64,000 nt of DNA from NCBI RefSeq assembly GCF_001957125.1, contig NZ_MPHJ01000021.1, forward strand, positions 1 to 64,000. Reading direction: 5' to 3'. Positions 52,488 to 62,316 of this stretch are shown one piece after another. A model generated the notes under the pieces. It was given only the letters and a program-made list of their open reading frames with translations. It had not been told where the DNA came from and searched no databases. This DNA comes from Shewanella sp. UCD-KL12 (GTDB taxonomy: Bacteria > Pseudomonadota > Gammaproteobacteria > Enterobacterales > Shewanellaceae). The number at the start of each line of letters is the position of its first letter. Position 1 is the first letter of the stretch. Both the position numbers and the translations under genes were made by a program.

Positions 52488-53138
52488 ATGTATTCGATAA
52501 AAAGAAATCTGTTGCTAGGCATAGTTGTCGTTAGCTGCTTTGTTATGGTCAACATATATAGTAGTAAACTCGCCAGCATATCGAGTTCAGAGCAAGCTCA
52601 CCTTTATGGTACAGAGCAAGCCTACGGCCGACATTTTGAGGAGAGTACGCGGGTTTCCTTTTCTAAGCTGAGAAAGCAGGGGCAAGTTAGCGAGGAGCAG
52701 AGAGCTAACAGGCAAGTCACTTCGGCTAAGTCATCTGCACTTGAGCTTAATCACGCCAATGAATTTTCCAGCGTTAGCGGTATTTCACAGTATTCAGCGG
52801 CCAGCAGGACGACATATCAAGCTGCATATCAGAAAAATGAACAGCTGAATAATACAGGTAACTCGGAAGGAAAAAGCTTAAGAGTTGAAAAGTTAAGAGT
52901 TTCTAGTGTATTGAATACGTTCACCTTCCTCTTTGGTATTAGTATTATTTCCCTAGTGCTTGTCGGTGATAACCAAAAAGCTGAGTTTGATGAGAAAATG
53001 TTGTTTTTGTCTACCTTGATCCTTATTGATTTTATGTTTATTGGTGGGAAATTTACTATGCTCCTGCCCTTAATTGGTTTGGCAATACTCCATGCTCGGC
53101 GTTATTTAGGGAGCCATTTTACGCCTCATCAGGAGTAA
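52488..53138 (+). CDS. Unrecognised membrane protein with extracytoplasmic linker
   Basis: I do not recognise a family. 216 residues: an N-terminal helix (about 8-25), a long polar, Ser- and Gln-rich region (about 28-135, probably periplasmic and unstructured), then two or three hydrophobic segments (about 140-158, 170-182, 186-202) and a short tail. AAGGAG precedes the ATG. Neighbours do not suggest a role. Confidence 0.6.
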   Translation: MYSIKRNLLLGIVVVSCFVMVNIYSSKLASISSSEQAHLYGTEQAYGRHFEESTRVSFSKLRKQGQVSEEQRANRQVTSAKSSALELNHANEFSSVSGISQYSAASRTTYQAAYQKNEQLNNTGNSEGKSLRVEKLRVSSVLNTFTFLFGISIISLVLVGDNQKAEFDEKMLFLSTLILIDFMFIGGKFTMLLPLIGLAILHARRYLGSHFTPHQE

Positions 53139-53210
53139 CTCTAGTATCTGCTACAAGGTTATTAGACTTATAAAAGGTAGGGCATAACCTTGCCCCACCT
53201 TGCTTTCAGT

Positions 53211-54830
53211 TTATCTTTCAGTAATTACTGCTTCAGTTTGTATTTCAGTTTCTTTTGTTTTTAAAGTATCCAAAGCCCAGATACTGTTGCGCTCGCCAAA
53301 GTAGGCGCGGTGCTTAGTTTTCTTCGCGGTAAAATAAAAGGCTGCAGCAAAGAGTAGTGCCATCAGCTCTATGGTCACCCCACTTAGCGATGAAGCTGGC
53401 CATAACCCAGGGAGCACAAAGCTCATTAATGACGTTAGAGGGATCAGCAAACAACTCAAGGTTAGCAAGTAGAGTAAGTGAATTGCTGACAGTGCTGCAC
53501 CGCGAATAAAGCTATAACCGATGGCCAACAAGAAACTCGTGTAATAGATGAACAGGTAATGGTTATTGACTTCAAAGTTAAACAGATAAAGCCACTTACT
53601 TGAAAGCATCGCTAAGCTAACACCTAACATTGAACCAAGTGCAACACCTATTGTTAACGCTGACATTACCTTACTAGCCTTGGTTTGCTCTTGCTGTTTC
53701 TGTCGACGCTTCTCTAGCCAAAGCAAGTTGCCGCTGTAAAAAAGAAAAGCGCCTAACAATCCCATTGCAAAGTAGAGCCAACGACCAAAATTACCCGCAT
53801 AATTACCGAAGTGTAGACTGAAGAAGCTATTGACTATAGGCCCATATGCTCCGTCTTTGCTGTTTGGAATCGTACTGTACTGAACCTCAAAGGTATAAGG
53901 GTTCATGTAGATGAAGTCACTGAAGCCCCCGCGCATCATCTGAGTATCTGACACAAGCTTAATGGCAACAGCAGGGCTAGTGGAGGATAGTTTTGAAAAG
54001 TCCATGCTGCTAATGGTATAGCCATCAACTTGCTGATAAACCGTGTCCATATAATGGTTTATAGAGGGCAGATCAGCCACTGAGTATTCAATCGTTGATT
54101 TCTCTCTAGGCTCAAACAAAGGTTTATCACCATATATAATGCTTAAACCGCCATAAAAGAGATCATGAAAGGCGAATACCACTACTGTCCAAGCGATGAT
54201 CAGATGGAAGGGTAAGCTTAAAACGCCGACTAAGTTGTGACTGTCGAGCCAAAAGCGATTAGCCCCCTTGTTTTTACGCAGAGCAAACAGACTTTTTGTT
54301 AGCGTCGGTAGCAAAAAGATCACCCCCGACACTAAGGCAAGAAAATAGAGCAGTGCCGCAACGCCTAATATAAGTACCCCCAGATCTTCATGGCCGACTT
54401 TTCCCATGATCCCAGCAGTGCGATGCAGTTGATCGATTAGGTTACCCAGTTCGTTAGTGCCACTAGTCTGAGTTATCAGCGAACCTGAGTCTGAGAGGCT
54501 GGCATGCATCAAGCTGTCATCGAGTCTGATACCACGTCCGCCGCCACTTTCATACCAGCTCATCGGCGACTTGTGTTCATCAAAGTTGATGATAAAATCC
54601 TGCTGAGCATTATTGTATTGGCTTAATGATTTTTCGACTAATTGATCTAAGTGTTCCGTTGGAACTTGTGGTAAATGCTGGGCTGGAGGTGAAGCCCATT
54701 GTTCTATCTGCGGCTTAAACATAGTCAATGAGCCTGCATAGAAACCAATAAATAACACGAGTCCTGCAATGATCCCAGTCCAAGTATGGATTGACTGGTA
54801 GGTTCTTAGGATATCACTGCGAATCTTCAT
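53211..54830 (-). CDS. PepSY-associated membrane protein of an iron uptake cluster
   Basis: 539 residues: helix near 18-35, a periplasmic PepSY region, then helices near 150-175, 195-220, 340-360 and more at the C-terminus. The opening YQSIHTWTGIIAGLVLFIGF and FWLDSHNLVGVLSLPFHLII are marks of the PepSY_TM (PiuB/FecR-neighbour) family, often linked with siderophore uptake and possibly with ferrisiderophore reduction. It is the last gene of an operon with DUF3649 and DUF3325 genes, divergent from the TonB receptor. Confidence 0.87.
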   Translation of the reverse strand: MKIRSDILRTYQSIHTWTGIIAGLVLFIGFYAGSLTMFKPQIEQWASPPAQHLPQVPTEHLDQLVEKSLSQYNNAQQDFIINFDEHKSPMSWYESGGGRGIRLDDSLMHASLSDSGSLITQTSGTNELGNLIDQLHRTAGIMGKVGHEDLGVLILGVAALLYFLALVSGVIFLLPTLTKSLFALRKNKGANRFWLDSHNLVGVLSLPFHLIIAWTVVVFAFHDLFYGGLSIIYGDKPLFEPREKSTIEYSVADLPSINHYMDTVYQQVDGYTISSMDFSKLSSTSPAVAIKLVSDTQMMRGGFSDFIYMNPYTFEVQYSTIPNSKDGAYGPIVNSFFSLHFGNYAGNFGRWLYFAMGLLGAFLFYSGNLLWLEKRRQKQQEQTKASKVMSALTIGVALGSMLGVSLAMLSSKWLYLFNFEVNNHYLFIYYTSFLLAIGYSFIRGAALSAIHLLYLLTLSCLLIPLTSLMSFVLPGLWPASSLSGVTIELMALLFAAAFYFTAKKTKHRAYFGERNSIWALDTLKTKETEIQTEAVITER

Positions 54831-54893
54831 TTTTTTCCTCTTGAGTAAATAGCATTGGTCTAGCCTGAAATAACAATGGTTTACAGAGAGCCT

Positions 54894-55196
54894 TCATAGT
54901 GAAAACCACTTCAATACTCCGTATAGAAGGTAAGCTGAAACATTGGCAGAGAGTAAGTAAATAAATGTCTTAGCCCCAGTTTTAAACATAAAACTGAAAG
55001 CTAATATTGGCATCCACAACAGGCTGACGAGCCACATATTAAATTGCACTTTCATCTCGGCATCTATTCCACCGGGACCGAACCAGGCAAAAATAGCCAC
55101 CAATGCATAGGCCAGAGTTAGCCCTAGCACTGAGGCTGTTAAGCTTTTTTGCCACCAGTGGGGTTGGATTTTTTCATCTTGACGTAATCGAGTCAT
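54894..55196 (-). CDS. DUF3649 family membrane protein (iron uptake cluster)
   Basis: 100 residues, three helices, with WWQKSLTASVLGLTLAYALV then FNMWLVSLLWMPILAFSFMF, the typical DUF3649 pattern. It overlaps the upstream DUF3325 gene by 1 bp (TAATG) and is followed by the PepSY gene after 63 bp. The family occurs beside TonB-dependent siderophore receptors; exact function unknown. Confidence 0.8.
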   Translation of the reverse strand: MTRLRQDEKIQPHWWQKSLTASVLGLTLAYALVAIFAWFGPGGIDAEMKVQFNMWLVSLLWMPILAFSFMFKTGAKTFIYLLSANVSAYLLYGVLKWFSL

Positions 55197-55456
55197 TAGG
55201 ATTGCTTTCCCTTAATTATCAAGGAGAAAAATGGCATGAGGGTTAACAGGGTGATACAGGTAAATAGCCAAGTAAAAACGGCAGCAGCGGTGGTGAGAAC
55301 TTGTAACCAAGATAATAGCGCCATAACAAACAGGCTGTAGCCAACCTGACGCACAGGCTTAGGTAACTCACTGTTTATAAGCATCTGATGCCGGTTAGTG
55401 AGGTAAATAAGTATGGCGCCAAATAGGGTTAATAGAACTGCCGAAAAGTAAAACAT
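55196..55456 (-). CDS. DUF3325 family membrane protein (iron uptake cluster)
   Basis: 86 residues with three helices (about 3-18, 38-55, 62-80), containing LYLTNRHQ-like wording (LIYLTNRHQML) typical of DUF3325. First gene of the small operon DUF3325-DUF3649-PepSY, and so nearest to the shared Fur-type control region. Confidence 0.78.
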   Translation of the reverse strand: MFYFSAVLLTLFGAILIYLTNRHQMLINSELPKPVRQVGYSLFVMALLSWLQVLTTAAAVFTWLFTCITLLTLMPFFSLIIKGKQS

Positions 55457-55518
55457 AAGCGGGTATTTTCTCCTATTTCTAGATCGAGTTAACAGTTATA
55501 AATATCGATACAGATGTT

Positions 55519-55537
55519 AATGTAAATGCTATTGATT
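55519..55537. promoter_or_regulatory. Candidate Fur box in the iron cluster's divergent promoter
   Basis: AATGTAAATGCTATTGATT matches about 12 of 18 defined positions of the Fur palindrome AATGATAAT-N-ATTATCATT. Its site between the divergent receptor and PepSY operon fits iron repression of both. Binding is inferred. Confidence 0.45.
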
Positions 55538-55625
55538 CGCAATTGCGTTAAGTCAAGGTTTAAAGTAAATTGTTCGACTTTACAAAGTCATGATGAAGTT
55601 TACTTATTTGAAGTCTGAGGTATTC

Positions 55626-57683
55626 ATGGAAAACAGGAAGTTTAATAAGCGTCTTATCGCCACCGCTTTGCTATGCAGTCCAATGCTATCGACAGCCTAC
55701 GCTGATGATAATATTGAGCAGGTAAAATCCATCGAGGTGATCACTGTTCATGGTGAAAAAGTGGAACGAAGTTTAAAAGACACCACCTCCTCGGTGTCAG
55801 TTATTGATAAAGAAACGCTAGATAGTGGTCAGTATCTGTCAGTCAATAGTGCACTTTCTGAAATCCCTAACGTTGTTGCGCTTTCAGGTTCAGTGCCTGA
55901 TATTCGCGGTGTGACAGGTAATGGCGCCGCAGGCGGTTTCAACTCCTTTACAGGTGGAGCAAAAGCCAGGGTTTCAACCTTAGTCGATGGTGTCGCTGAG
56001 CCATTTGTGGCGGATTTAACGGGTGATACAGGCCTTTGGGATATTCAGCAGATAGAAGTTTTTCGTGGACCGCAATCAACCATTAATGGACGTAACAGCA
56101 TAGGCGGCACTGTTTTTATCAAGACACTCGATCCTACTTTTGATTGGAGTGGCGCTGCGCGTATTGGCTATCGCGATCAAGATAACTATATCGATAGTGC
56201 TGTGATGTTATCAGGCCCAATAATGGATGATCAGTTGGCATTTAGGCTGACGGGTCAGAATGTGACTGGAGAGAACTTCAGCCAACCGCTGAACTTTGAC
56301 ACTAACCCAGCGACTAAAGATACCAACGAGCTTAAAACTAACCGTTGGCGGGCTAAGCTACTGTGGGAACCAACAGCTTTAGAGGCATTGAAAGTGCTTT
56401 ACAGTTACTCCTACAATAATGAGAAGGGTAACACAGGCAGACAGTTCTATACTGCGGATGACCCTTGGGCATTTAAGCCTATCTCTAGTCGCTATATGGA
56501 TACTAAGTCTAATACCCATTCACTCAAGTTTGATTACCAATTAAGTGAAGGCCAATCGCTCGACTTACTCGTTGCATATATGGATTATCAGTGGGGTTTC
56601 GAGTCGTATGAAGCGGTAAAAGAGCGCCAGCAAAATGTTGTTATGGATGATAAAAGCTACACCGTAGACGGCAAATATAGCTTTGGTTTAAACGATGCTG
56701 TATTGAATGGTTTTGTAGGGCTTGCTTACTATGAAAGGACGCAAGACTTTAACAGTGTCGGTGGCTTTACCTATGGTGGAGATGACTCAAGTACTTCGCA
56801 ATCAGTCTATGGCGAGATCACCTATGCGATGACTCCGGTACTGAAGCTGACAGTTGGCGGCCGGGTGATGCACGATGAGCAGACACGTAATTTTGCCATG
56901 CAGATGCAAGGTGAAGATATCGATGAAAAGCTTGATACAAGCAATACTGTCACCTTACCAAAGTTAGTATTGCAATATGCTGTGAGTGACAATACGACTC
57001 TGGCTGCGAGTGCCCGCAAGGGTTACAACGCAGGTGGCGGGGCGCTCTCATTTGATAACCTTTATTACTATTATGATGAGGAGTCTGTTGATACCTATGA
57101 GTTGAGTTCTCGCAGTAGCTTTAATGGCGGTAACATCAACTTGAGTGCCAACCTGTTTTATAACAACTTCGATGGTTACCAAGCGTCAAACAGTGAACGC
57201 CGGATCACTAATATCGATGAGGCAGTGACATCGGGACTAGAGGTGGAGCTTAACGCTATGTTAAGTGACAACTGGCAGCTTCTATCGGGTCTTGGTTTAC
57301 TGCAGAGCGAGATTAAATCTGCAGATCCCAGTTATGGTGACATTATCGGTAATGAACTTAACTCTACACCAGGTTTGACGGCCAATTTAGGGGTGAAATA
57401 CTGGTTCAGTGATGAGCTGACTTTTGGCATGTCTGGTAACTATGTGGGTGAATACTATAGTGATATCAATAACTCTGAGGAAAGGATTGCTGGCGATTAT
57501 GTTATTAGCCGCATTAATATCGATTACCAGAATGACGCGTGGCGGATCAGTGGATTTGTGAATAACCTATTCGACGAGCAAGCCATTACGGTAACAGAAC
57601 CGGCAGGTCGACGTTACCCAGACGGATATGCAGCCATTGTTGATCCGAGAAATATAGGCGTTAATGTAACTTACAGCTTTTAA
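55626..57683 (+). CDS. TonB-dependent outer membrane receptor
   Basis: Outer membrane transporter for a ferric siderophore or similar iron source. 685 residues from the ATG at 55626, with GAGG 6 nt before it (an earlier ATG at 55590 adds 12 residues). Signal peptide ending at AYA; TonB box-like IEVITVHG near 40; plug domain with the phrases SVSVIDKETLDSG, VDGVAEPFV, IEVFRGPQSTINGRNSIGG; then a beta-barrel ending in VTYSF with terminal Phe. The substrate cannot be told. Confidence 0.93.
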   Translation: MENRKFNKRLIATALLCSPMLSTAYADDNIEQVKSIEVITVHGEKVERSLKDTTSSVSVIDKETLDSGQYLSVNSALSEIPNVVALSGSVPDIRGVTGNGAAGGFNSFTGGAKARVSTLVDGVAEPFVADLTGDTGLWDIQQIEVFRGPQSTINGRNSIGGTVFIKTLDPTFDWSGAARIGYRDQDNYIDSAVMLSGPIMDDQLAFRLTGQNVTGENFSQPLNFDTNPATKDTNELKTNRWRAKLLWEPTALEALKVLYSYSYNNEKGNTGRQFYTADDPWAFKPISSRYMDTKSNTHSLKFDYQLSEGQSLDLLVAYMDYQWGFESYEAVKERQQNVVMDDKSYTVDGKYSFGLNDAVLNGFVGLAYYERTQDFNSVGGFTYGGDDSSTSQSVYGEITYAMTPVLKLTVGGRVMHDEQTRNFAMQMQGEDIDEKLDTSNTVTLPKLVLQYAVSDNTTLAASARKGYNAGGGALSFDNLYYYYDEESVDTYELSSRSSFNGGNINLSANLFYNNFDGYQASNSERRITNIDEAVTSGLEVELNAMLSDNWQLLSGLGLLQSEIKSADPSYGDIIGNELNSTPGLTANLGVKYWFSDELTFGMSGNYVGEYYSDINNSEERIAGDYVISRINIDYQNDAWRISGFVNNLFDEQAITVTEPAGRRYPDGYAAIVDPRNIGVNVTYSF

Positions 57684-57915
57684 GCTAATGAGTGGCGGGG
57701 TGTGAATGCCGGTGCCACTCTAAGTTTGACCTGATAAGGCTCCTTTCAATGAGACCTAGAACTTCTAAGTTGTGGGGGAACTGAGTTGAGCTAGATAGCA
57801 CGTCAAAGAGGGTCATCATATTAGAAGCTGAGAGAGTCAATTGGGGGAGTCAGTGCTATTGCACTGTAACGAGTTAAGGAGAGGGGTCTTCAATCTCCAA
57901 CTCCCCCTACTTATG
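57684..57915. other. Intergenic, between convergent genes
   Basis: 232 bp with no gene. Purine-rich pieces such as GGAGAGGGG and ACTCCCCC (57880-57908) may pair as a terminator, but weakly. Confidence 0.3.
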
Positions 57916-59670
57916 TTACAAGCTAAGGCAGCTACCAACCTCTTTAGGATTTAGCGCTGAGGTTTGTATGTAATTAGCGCCCATGCATGCGGTGTAATGG
58001 CTGAAATATTTTCTCAGGTGCTCCGTTGCCGAGATATCGCTGGTCAACTCAGCGCGCTGTAACGCCTTAAAAGCAGATTGCTGGCATTGCTCTCTAAAGG
58101 GGCTGATATTGACTTCACAGCTATTGGCAGAGTCAAACCCAAGACAAGCGCGATACTTTTCCTGAGCACAGATAATCGTCTCTCCCTGTTTGACCAACTT
58201 TGCTAACGTAAGCCCTTGTTGAATTGCTTGTGCTTGTTTGCTGCTAAGTTCTGGCTCCTCGTCCATGTTGACCAACATGAATGACTTTTTTGCGACGACA
58301 GAGTCACGATAGATAACCTCTAAAGTCCAACGTCCTGTCACCATTTCATAGGCTTCACCGAAGTACCACATGGCCAAGTTACGATCGTGTTTAAACATGG
58401 TATCTGTCCAGCTAGAAACCTTAAAGCCTTTACCTGTATTCGGGTTGATGATTTCCGGGTGTGTCATTCGTACAGTGATTGGAAATTGATTTTGATTGGC
58501 AAGCTTAGGATCTGGCTTACCAGCGCTGCCTTTAGGTAAACTCACTCCGTAACGAAAGCCAATATACTGGCCAATAGAGGGGGTCACTAATTGCGTCGGA
58601 AAAACATCATATTGAGACCCTTTTTGGCTAATTAGCCCAGCTTCTATGATGCTGACTCTTGGGGAGAGCGTTTGTGATATTGACTGCTCTTGGCTCTGAC
58701 TTTGAGTGGCTAAGGCGAAAGGGGTCCCTTCGACTGAGAGCATTTTTATCTCATTGTTATCATGCAGAGTAAGACTTTGCAGTGGGTTATTGAATGCGGT
58801 GAGTTTTTCCAGTTGAACTTGATTTGATAGATCTAAGCCTGTTAGGCGGTTATTGTTCAGTTCCAGAGACGTTAGCGCTGTGTTCTGGCTAACATCTAAG
58901 TTAATAAGCTGATTATAATCGGCTTTGAGCTCGGTAAGCTGAGGGTTGTTGCTCAGTAGTAATCTGCTTAATTGGTTATTTCTAACGTTGAAAACCTTTA
59001 ATGCAGGATTTGCACTGATATCTAACTCGCTGAGCTGATTGCTTGCCAGATAGAGGTGGCTGAGTATTGGATTACTGGTTAAATCAAGCTGAGTTAGCTG
59101 ACCCACAGAGAGGTTTAATTGTCTAAGCGCTGGGTTATTTGTTACGTCAATCGTACTGAGTTTGTGTCGACTAAGCCCTAGATCTCTAAGCTGTGGTTGA
59201 TTTGAAACATCAAGGTGCTGTATTGGCATTCTATAGGCATATAAGCTTTTGAGTTGAGGGTTTTTACTTATATCAAGTTGAGTAAGCTTGTTACCAGACA
59301 CATTGAGGGTTCTTAGTTGAGGATTCGTTGAGACATCAATAGTCGTTAGTTGATTATCTCCCAGTATAAGCCGCTCTAAATTAGGCTGATCACTGACATC
59401 TATTGTTGATATCCCATTTTTAAGCAGCACTAAATCTGTCAGCGCTGGCATATAGCGGATCTCATCAACTGAATGGATGTCTTGGTCATTACAAACAAGC
59501 TCTGTAATATTTGCTAGCTCTAGTTGCCCGTTCTGCTGCACACAAGCTGCAAAATTGGGATCTTTAAATTTAAGATCACTTACAAAGCTTGGTCCTTGAA
59601 GGATAGAACAAGCGGATAGCGCAATAAGAGGTAGGCTCAGTAAGCAGCTAGTAAATTTCGAAGATCTCAT
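57916..59670 (-). CDS. Leucine-rich-repeat lipoprotein with DUF3859 domain
   Basis: 584 residues from the ATG at 59670, which has AAGGAA 9 nt upstream. Signal with lipobox LSAC, Cys21. Residues about 65-320 are at least eleven LRRs of about 21 residues, each with L-x-x-L-x-L-x-x-N-x-L then a D-(V/I/L)-S-x-N-P unit. Residues about 360-470 match DUF3859 (ITVRMTHPEIINPNTGKG then GRWTLEVIYRDSVVAKKSF). The last 110 residues hold six cysteines and are not recognised. Probably a surface or periplasmic binding protein. Confidence 0.85.
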   Translation of the reverse strand: MRSSKFTSCLLSLPLIALSACSILQGPSFVSDLKFKDPNFAACVQQNGQLELANITELVCNDQDIHSVDEIRYMPALTDLVLLKNGISTIDVSDQPNLERLILGDNQLTTIDVSTNPQLRTLNVSGNKLTQLDISKNPQLKSLYAYRMPIQHLDVSNQPQLRDLGLSRHKLSTIDVTNNPALRQLNLSVGQLTQLDLTSNPILSHLYLASNQLSELDISANPALKVFNVRNNQLSRLLLSNNPQLTELKADYNQLINLDVSQNTALTSLELNNNRLTGLDLSNQVQLEKLTAFNNPLQSLTLHDNNEIKMLSVEGTPFALATQSQSQEQSISQTLSPRVSIIEAGLISQKGSQYDVFPTQLVTPSIGQYIGFRYGVSLPKGSAGKPDPKLANQNQFPITVRMTHPEIINPNTGKGFKVSSWTDTMFKHDRNLAMWYFGEAYEMVTGRWTLEVIYRDSVVAKKSFMLVNMDEEPELSSKQAQAIQQGLTLAKLVKQGETIICAQEKYRACLGFDSANSCEVNISPFREQCQQSAFKALQRAELTSDISATEHLRKYFSHYTACMGANYIQTSALNPKEVGSCLSL

Positions 59671-60000
59671 TAAATGTTGTTCCTTTGCTCTTGTTGCCGA
59701 GTGGTGTTGTTGCACAGTTGCCAGTTAACCAGTAAGTGAAAGACATGTTTATTGTTATGAAACAATGGATTAATGCTATGTGTGAACTGGGGGATGGTAA
59801 TGAAATTTGGACATGATTACGAGAGGAAACTCAATCATTTTCTCTAAACTAGAGCTAGAGCATTAGATTAAAGAGCTCAGATATTTATGGGAGGGATGTT
59901 AACAATAGAAGCTGCAACTGATACTTAGTTGCAGCTGTTTACTGACAAGTTGAGCTTGTTGGTAGAAAACAAAACATATTGTAGGGGGAGCTAGTGTTGA
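59671..60000. other. Intergenic region, nothing recognised
   Basis: 330 bp with no supported gene. GAAGCTGCAACTGATACTTA and GTTGCAGCTG (59910-59938) form an imperfect hairpin, perhaps the terminator of a minus-strand gene at 60001. Confidence 0.3.
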
Positions 60001-60417
60001 TTAGCTATTCCAAATAAAGCCATCTATCTGTTTGACGACCTCGACTTCAACTAACTTCCCACGTTCATCAAAGTATAGAACCGCATACACGGCTTTCTTC
60101 TCGATGATATATTTCGACGGGTACCAACCAAGCTCATAGGCCAGATATGATCCGCCATTGGGCGCAGCTGAGCGTTTAGCAACACTCTTGTAATCAGCAT
60201 ATACTTTTTCTGGTGCAACTAACTCCACCATGCGTAATCCTTCAAATTGAGCCTGAATGGTTTCAGTTGTGTCGCTAAACCGAGTCCCTAAAGGGGTGAT
60301 GCTCAATAACTCTTGCTGGATCTCTAGCTCTTTTCTATCTACATAACCCCATGACGCAGAGGTCATAAAGAGAAGACAAAAACCGATAATGCCGAGGGCA
60401 ACATAGGTAACTTTCAT
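60001..60417 (-). CDS. Unrecognised secreted or membrane-anchored protein
   Basis: 138 residues, no family recognised. A hydrophobic N-terminus (residues 5-24) with a possible cleavage site near SWG suggests a secreted or anchored protein. The rest is compact and has a beta-rich C-terminus (KAVYAVLYFDERGKLVEVEV) of the kind seen in small periplasmic proteins. Standing alone, with a clear ATG and weak AAAGGAAT before it. Confidence 0.6.
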   Translation of the reverse strand: MKVTYVALGIIGFCLLFMTSASWGYVDRKELEIQQELLSITPLGTRFSDTTETIQAQFEGLRMVELVAPEKVYADYKSVAKRSAAPNGGSYLAYELGWYPSKYIIEKKAVYAVLYFDERGKLVEVEVVKQIDGFIWNS

Positions 60418-60777
60418 AATTCCTTTTTCTAATGATCTGTCCCGTCCTGAGAGCAGTCGACCATAGCTCCTTTATTCGCTTACTGTCATTGCATGTATTG
60501 GGTCCAATACTTGAGAAACTCAATCCCATAGATTTAAACTTATATCTATTTTCAAAAGGTTACAAGGGGGTAGGTGAAATTTTGAACTGTGAGAAACTCC
60601 AATCAGTATAAGAAAGTTATCTCGCCTGAGTGCTTATGGGCAAACTCATTCAAGGTGAATAGGTTTTAAGAGTTGTAGTAACAATGAGTCTGTAAAGTTA
60701 TTTAAACCATTGTTAACTGACAATAGCGCTCCTTATCGATAGAATAGCTGCGATTATTCCTCATCAGAGTCAACACC
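60418..60777. other. Intergenic region before mpl, nothing recognised
   Basis: 360 bp between divergent genes. No supported ORF. GTTAACTGACAATAGCGCTCC near 60712 is close to mpl and may contain part of its promoter. Confidence 0.3.
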
Positions 60778-62193
60778 ATGCATGTACACATCTTAGGGAT
60801 CTGCGGCACCTTTATGGGAGGCTTAGCCTTACTCGCTAGGGCCGAAGGTCATAGAGTCACAGGTAGTGATACAAATGTCTACCCACCTATGAGTACCCAG
60901 CTCGAAGAGCAGGGAATTGAACTCATCCAAGGTTTTGACCCAATCCAGCTTGGTCACGGTGAGGATGATGCGCCTGATTTAGTTGTCATCGGCAATGCGA
61001 TGAGCCGTGGTAATGACTGCGTGGAAGCTGTGTTAAATCGCGGTATTGCTTATACATCAGGACCGCAATTCTTAGCGGAACATATTTTGAAAAACCGCTG
61101 GGTATTGGCTATCTCCGGTACCCATGGCAAAACCTCTACTTCGAGCATGTTGGCATGGATATTAGAAGATTGTGGTTATGAACCAGGCTTTTTGATTGGT
61201 GGCGTACCGCAAAATTTCGGTGTATCGGCGCGGATAGGTGGTTCGCCATTTTTTGTGGTTGAGGCCGATGAGTATGATAGTGCCTTCTTCGATAAACGAT
61301 CTAAATTTGTTCACTATCAGCCACGCACTTTAGTGATTAATAACCTTGAGTTTGACCACGCCGATATCTTCGATGATTTGAAAGCCATTCAACGTCAATT
61401 TAATCATGTTATTCGTACTGTTCCCGGTGAAGGTAAGGTTATTTGGCCGCAAGAGAGTGAAGCGGTTCAACAGGTGATGGATATGGGCTGCTGGAGCGAA
61501 CAAGAGACATATAGTCGAAAAACAGCTCATGACGTAGTGGGCAGTAAAGCGCCTGCTATTGCAAACAGTAAAGGTACTTGGTCGAGTAAGTTAATTGCTG
61601 AAGATGGACATAAGTTTGAAGTCTGCTTAGATGGCATATCTCAGGGGATTTTAGATTGGCAGTTAATCGGTCAGCACAATGTTGAAAATGCCACAATGGC
61701 CATTGCAGCTGCCCGACATGTTGGTGTAAAACCTGAGTCAGCAATTCAAGCATTAGCACAGTTTGAGCCGCCCAAGCGTCGTATGGAACTTATTGGCGAA
61801 GTTAATGGTGTCTCGGTTTATGATGATTTTGCTCACCATCCTACAGCTATTGCCACAACGTTACAGGGCTGCCGTGCCAAAGTTGGCGAAGGTAAGATTA
61901 CGATTATTTTAGAGCCTCGTTCTAATACAATGAAAAGCGGCGTGCATAAAGATACCTTAGCTGACTCGATGCAACTTGCAGATGAAGCATACCTCTATCA
62001 GGCTGACAGTATCGATTGGGATGTTAAGGCGGCGATGGATAAAGCCACAATGCCAGTATCTGTACTTTATGACATCGATGAGATTGTTGAAACAGTTGCG
62101 AGTCATGCTAAAAGTGGTGATACCATTATTGTTATGAGTAACGGTGGTTTTGGTGGGCTACATAAGAAACTGCTGAAAAAGCTAAACGATTAA
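60778..62193 (+). CDS. mpl: Mpl, murein tripeptide ligase
   Basis: Cytoplasmic enzyme that joins recycled L-Ala-gamma-D-Glu-meso-Dap to UDP-MurNAc in peptidoglycan recycling. 471 residues. Mur-ligase marks: N-terminal GICGTFMGGLALLARAEGH, ATP loop SGTHGKTSTSS at 113-123, VEADEYDSAFFDKRSKF near 161, LEFDHADIFDD near 188, QHNVENATMAIAAA near 301, and YDDFAHHPTAI near 348. The length and the wording after GICGT distinguish Mpl from MurC. Confidence 0.95.
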   Translation: MHVHILGICGTFMGGLALLARAEGHRVTGSDTNVYPPMSTQLEEQGIELIQGFDPIQLGHGEDDAPDLVVIGNAMSRGNDCVEAVLNRGIAYTSGPQFLAEHILKNRWVLAISGTHGKTSTSSMLAWILEDCGYEPGFLIGGVPQNFGVSARIGGSPFFVVEADEYDSAFFDKRSKFVHYQPRTLVINNLEFDHADIFDDLKAIQRQFNHVIRTVPGEGKVIWPQESEAVQQVMDMGCWSEQETYSRKTAHDVVGSKAPAIANSKGTWSSKLIAEDGHKFEVCLDGISQGILDWQLIGQHNVENATMAIAAARHVGVKPESAIQALAQFEPPKRRMELIGEVNGVSVYDDFAHHPTAIATTLQGCRAKVGEGKITIILEPRSNTMKSGVHKDTLADSMQLADEAYLYQADSIDWDVKAAMDKATMPVSVLYDIDEIVETVASHAKSGDTIIVMSNGGFGGLHKKLLKKLND

Positions 62194-62316
62194 ACTTGTG
62201 AGTGATTGGTTTAAGCTTTAAGCGATATGATTGGAATATGGGTTAAACCTATCTTCTATACTTGCTCTTAAGCTTACGGCTTAACACTAACCGCTAATAA
62301 CAATTATTGAGATTTT

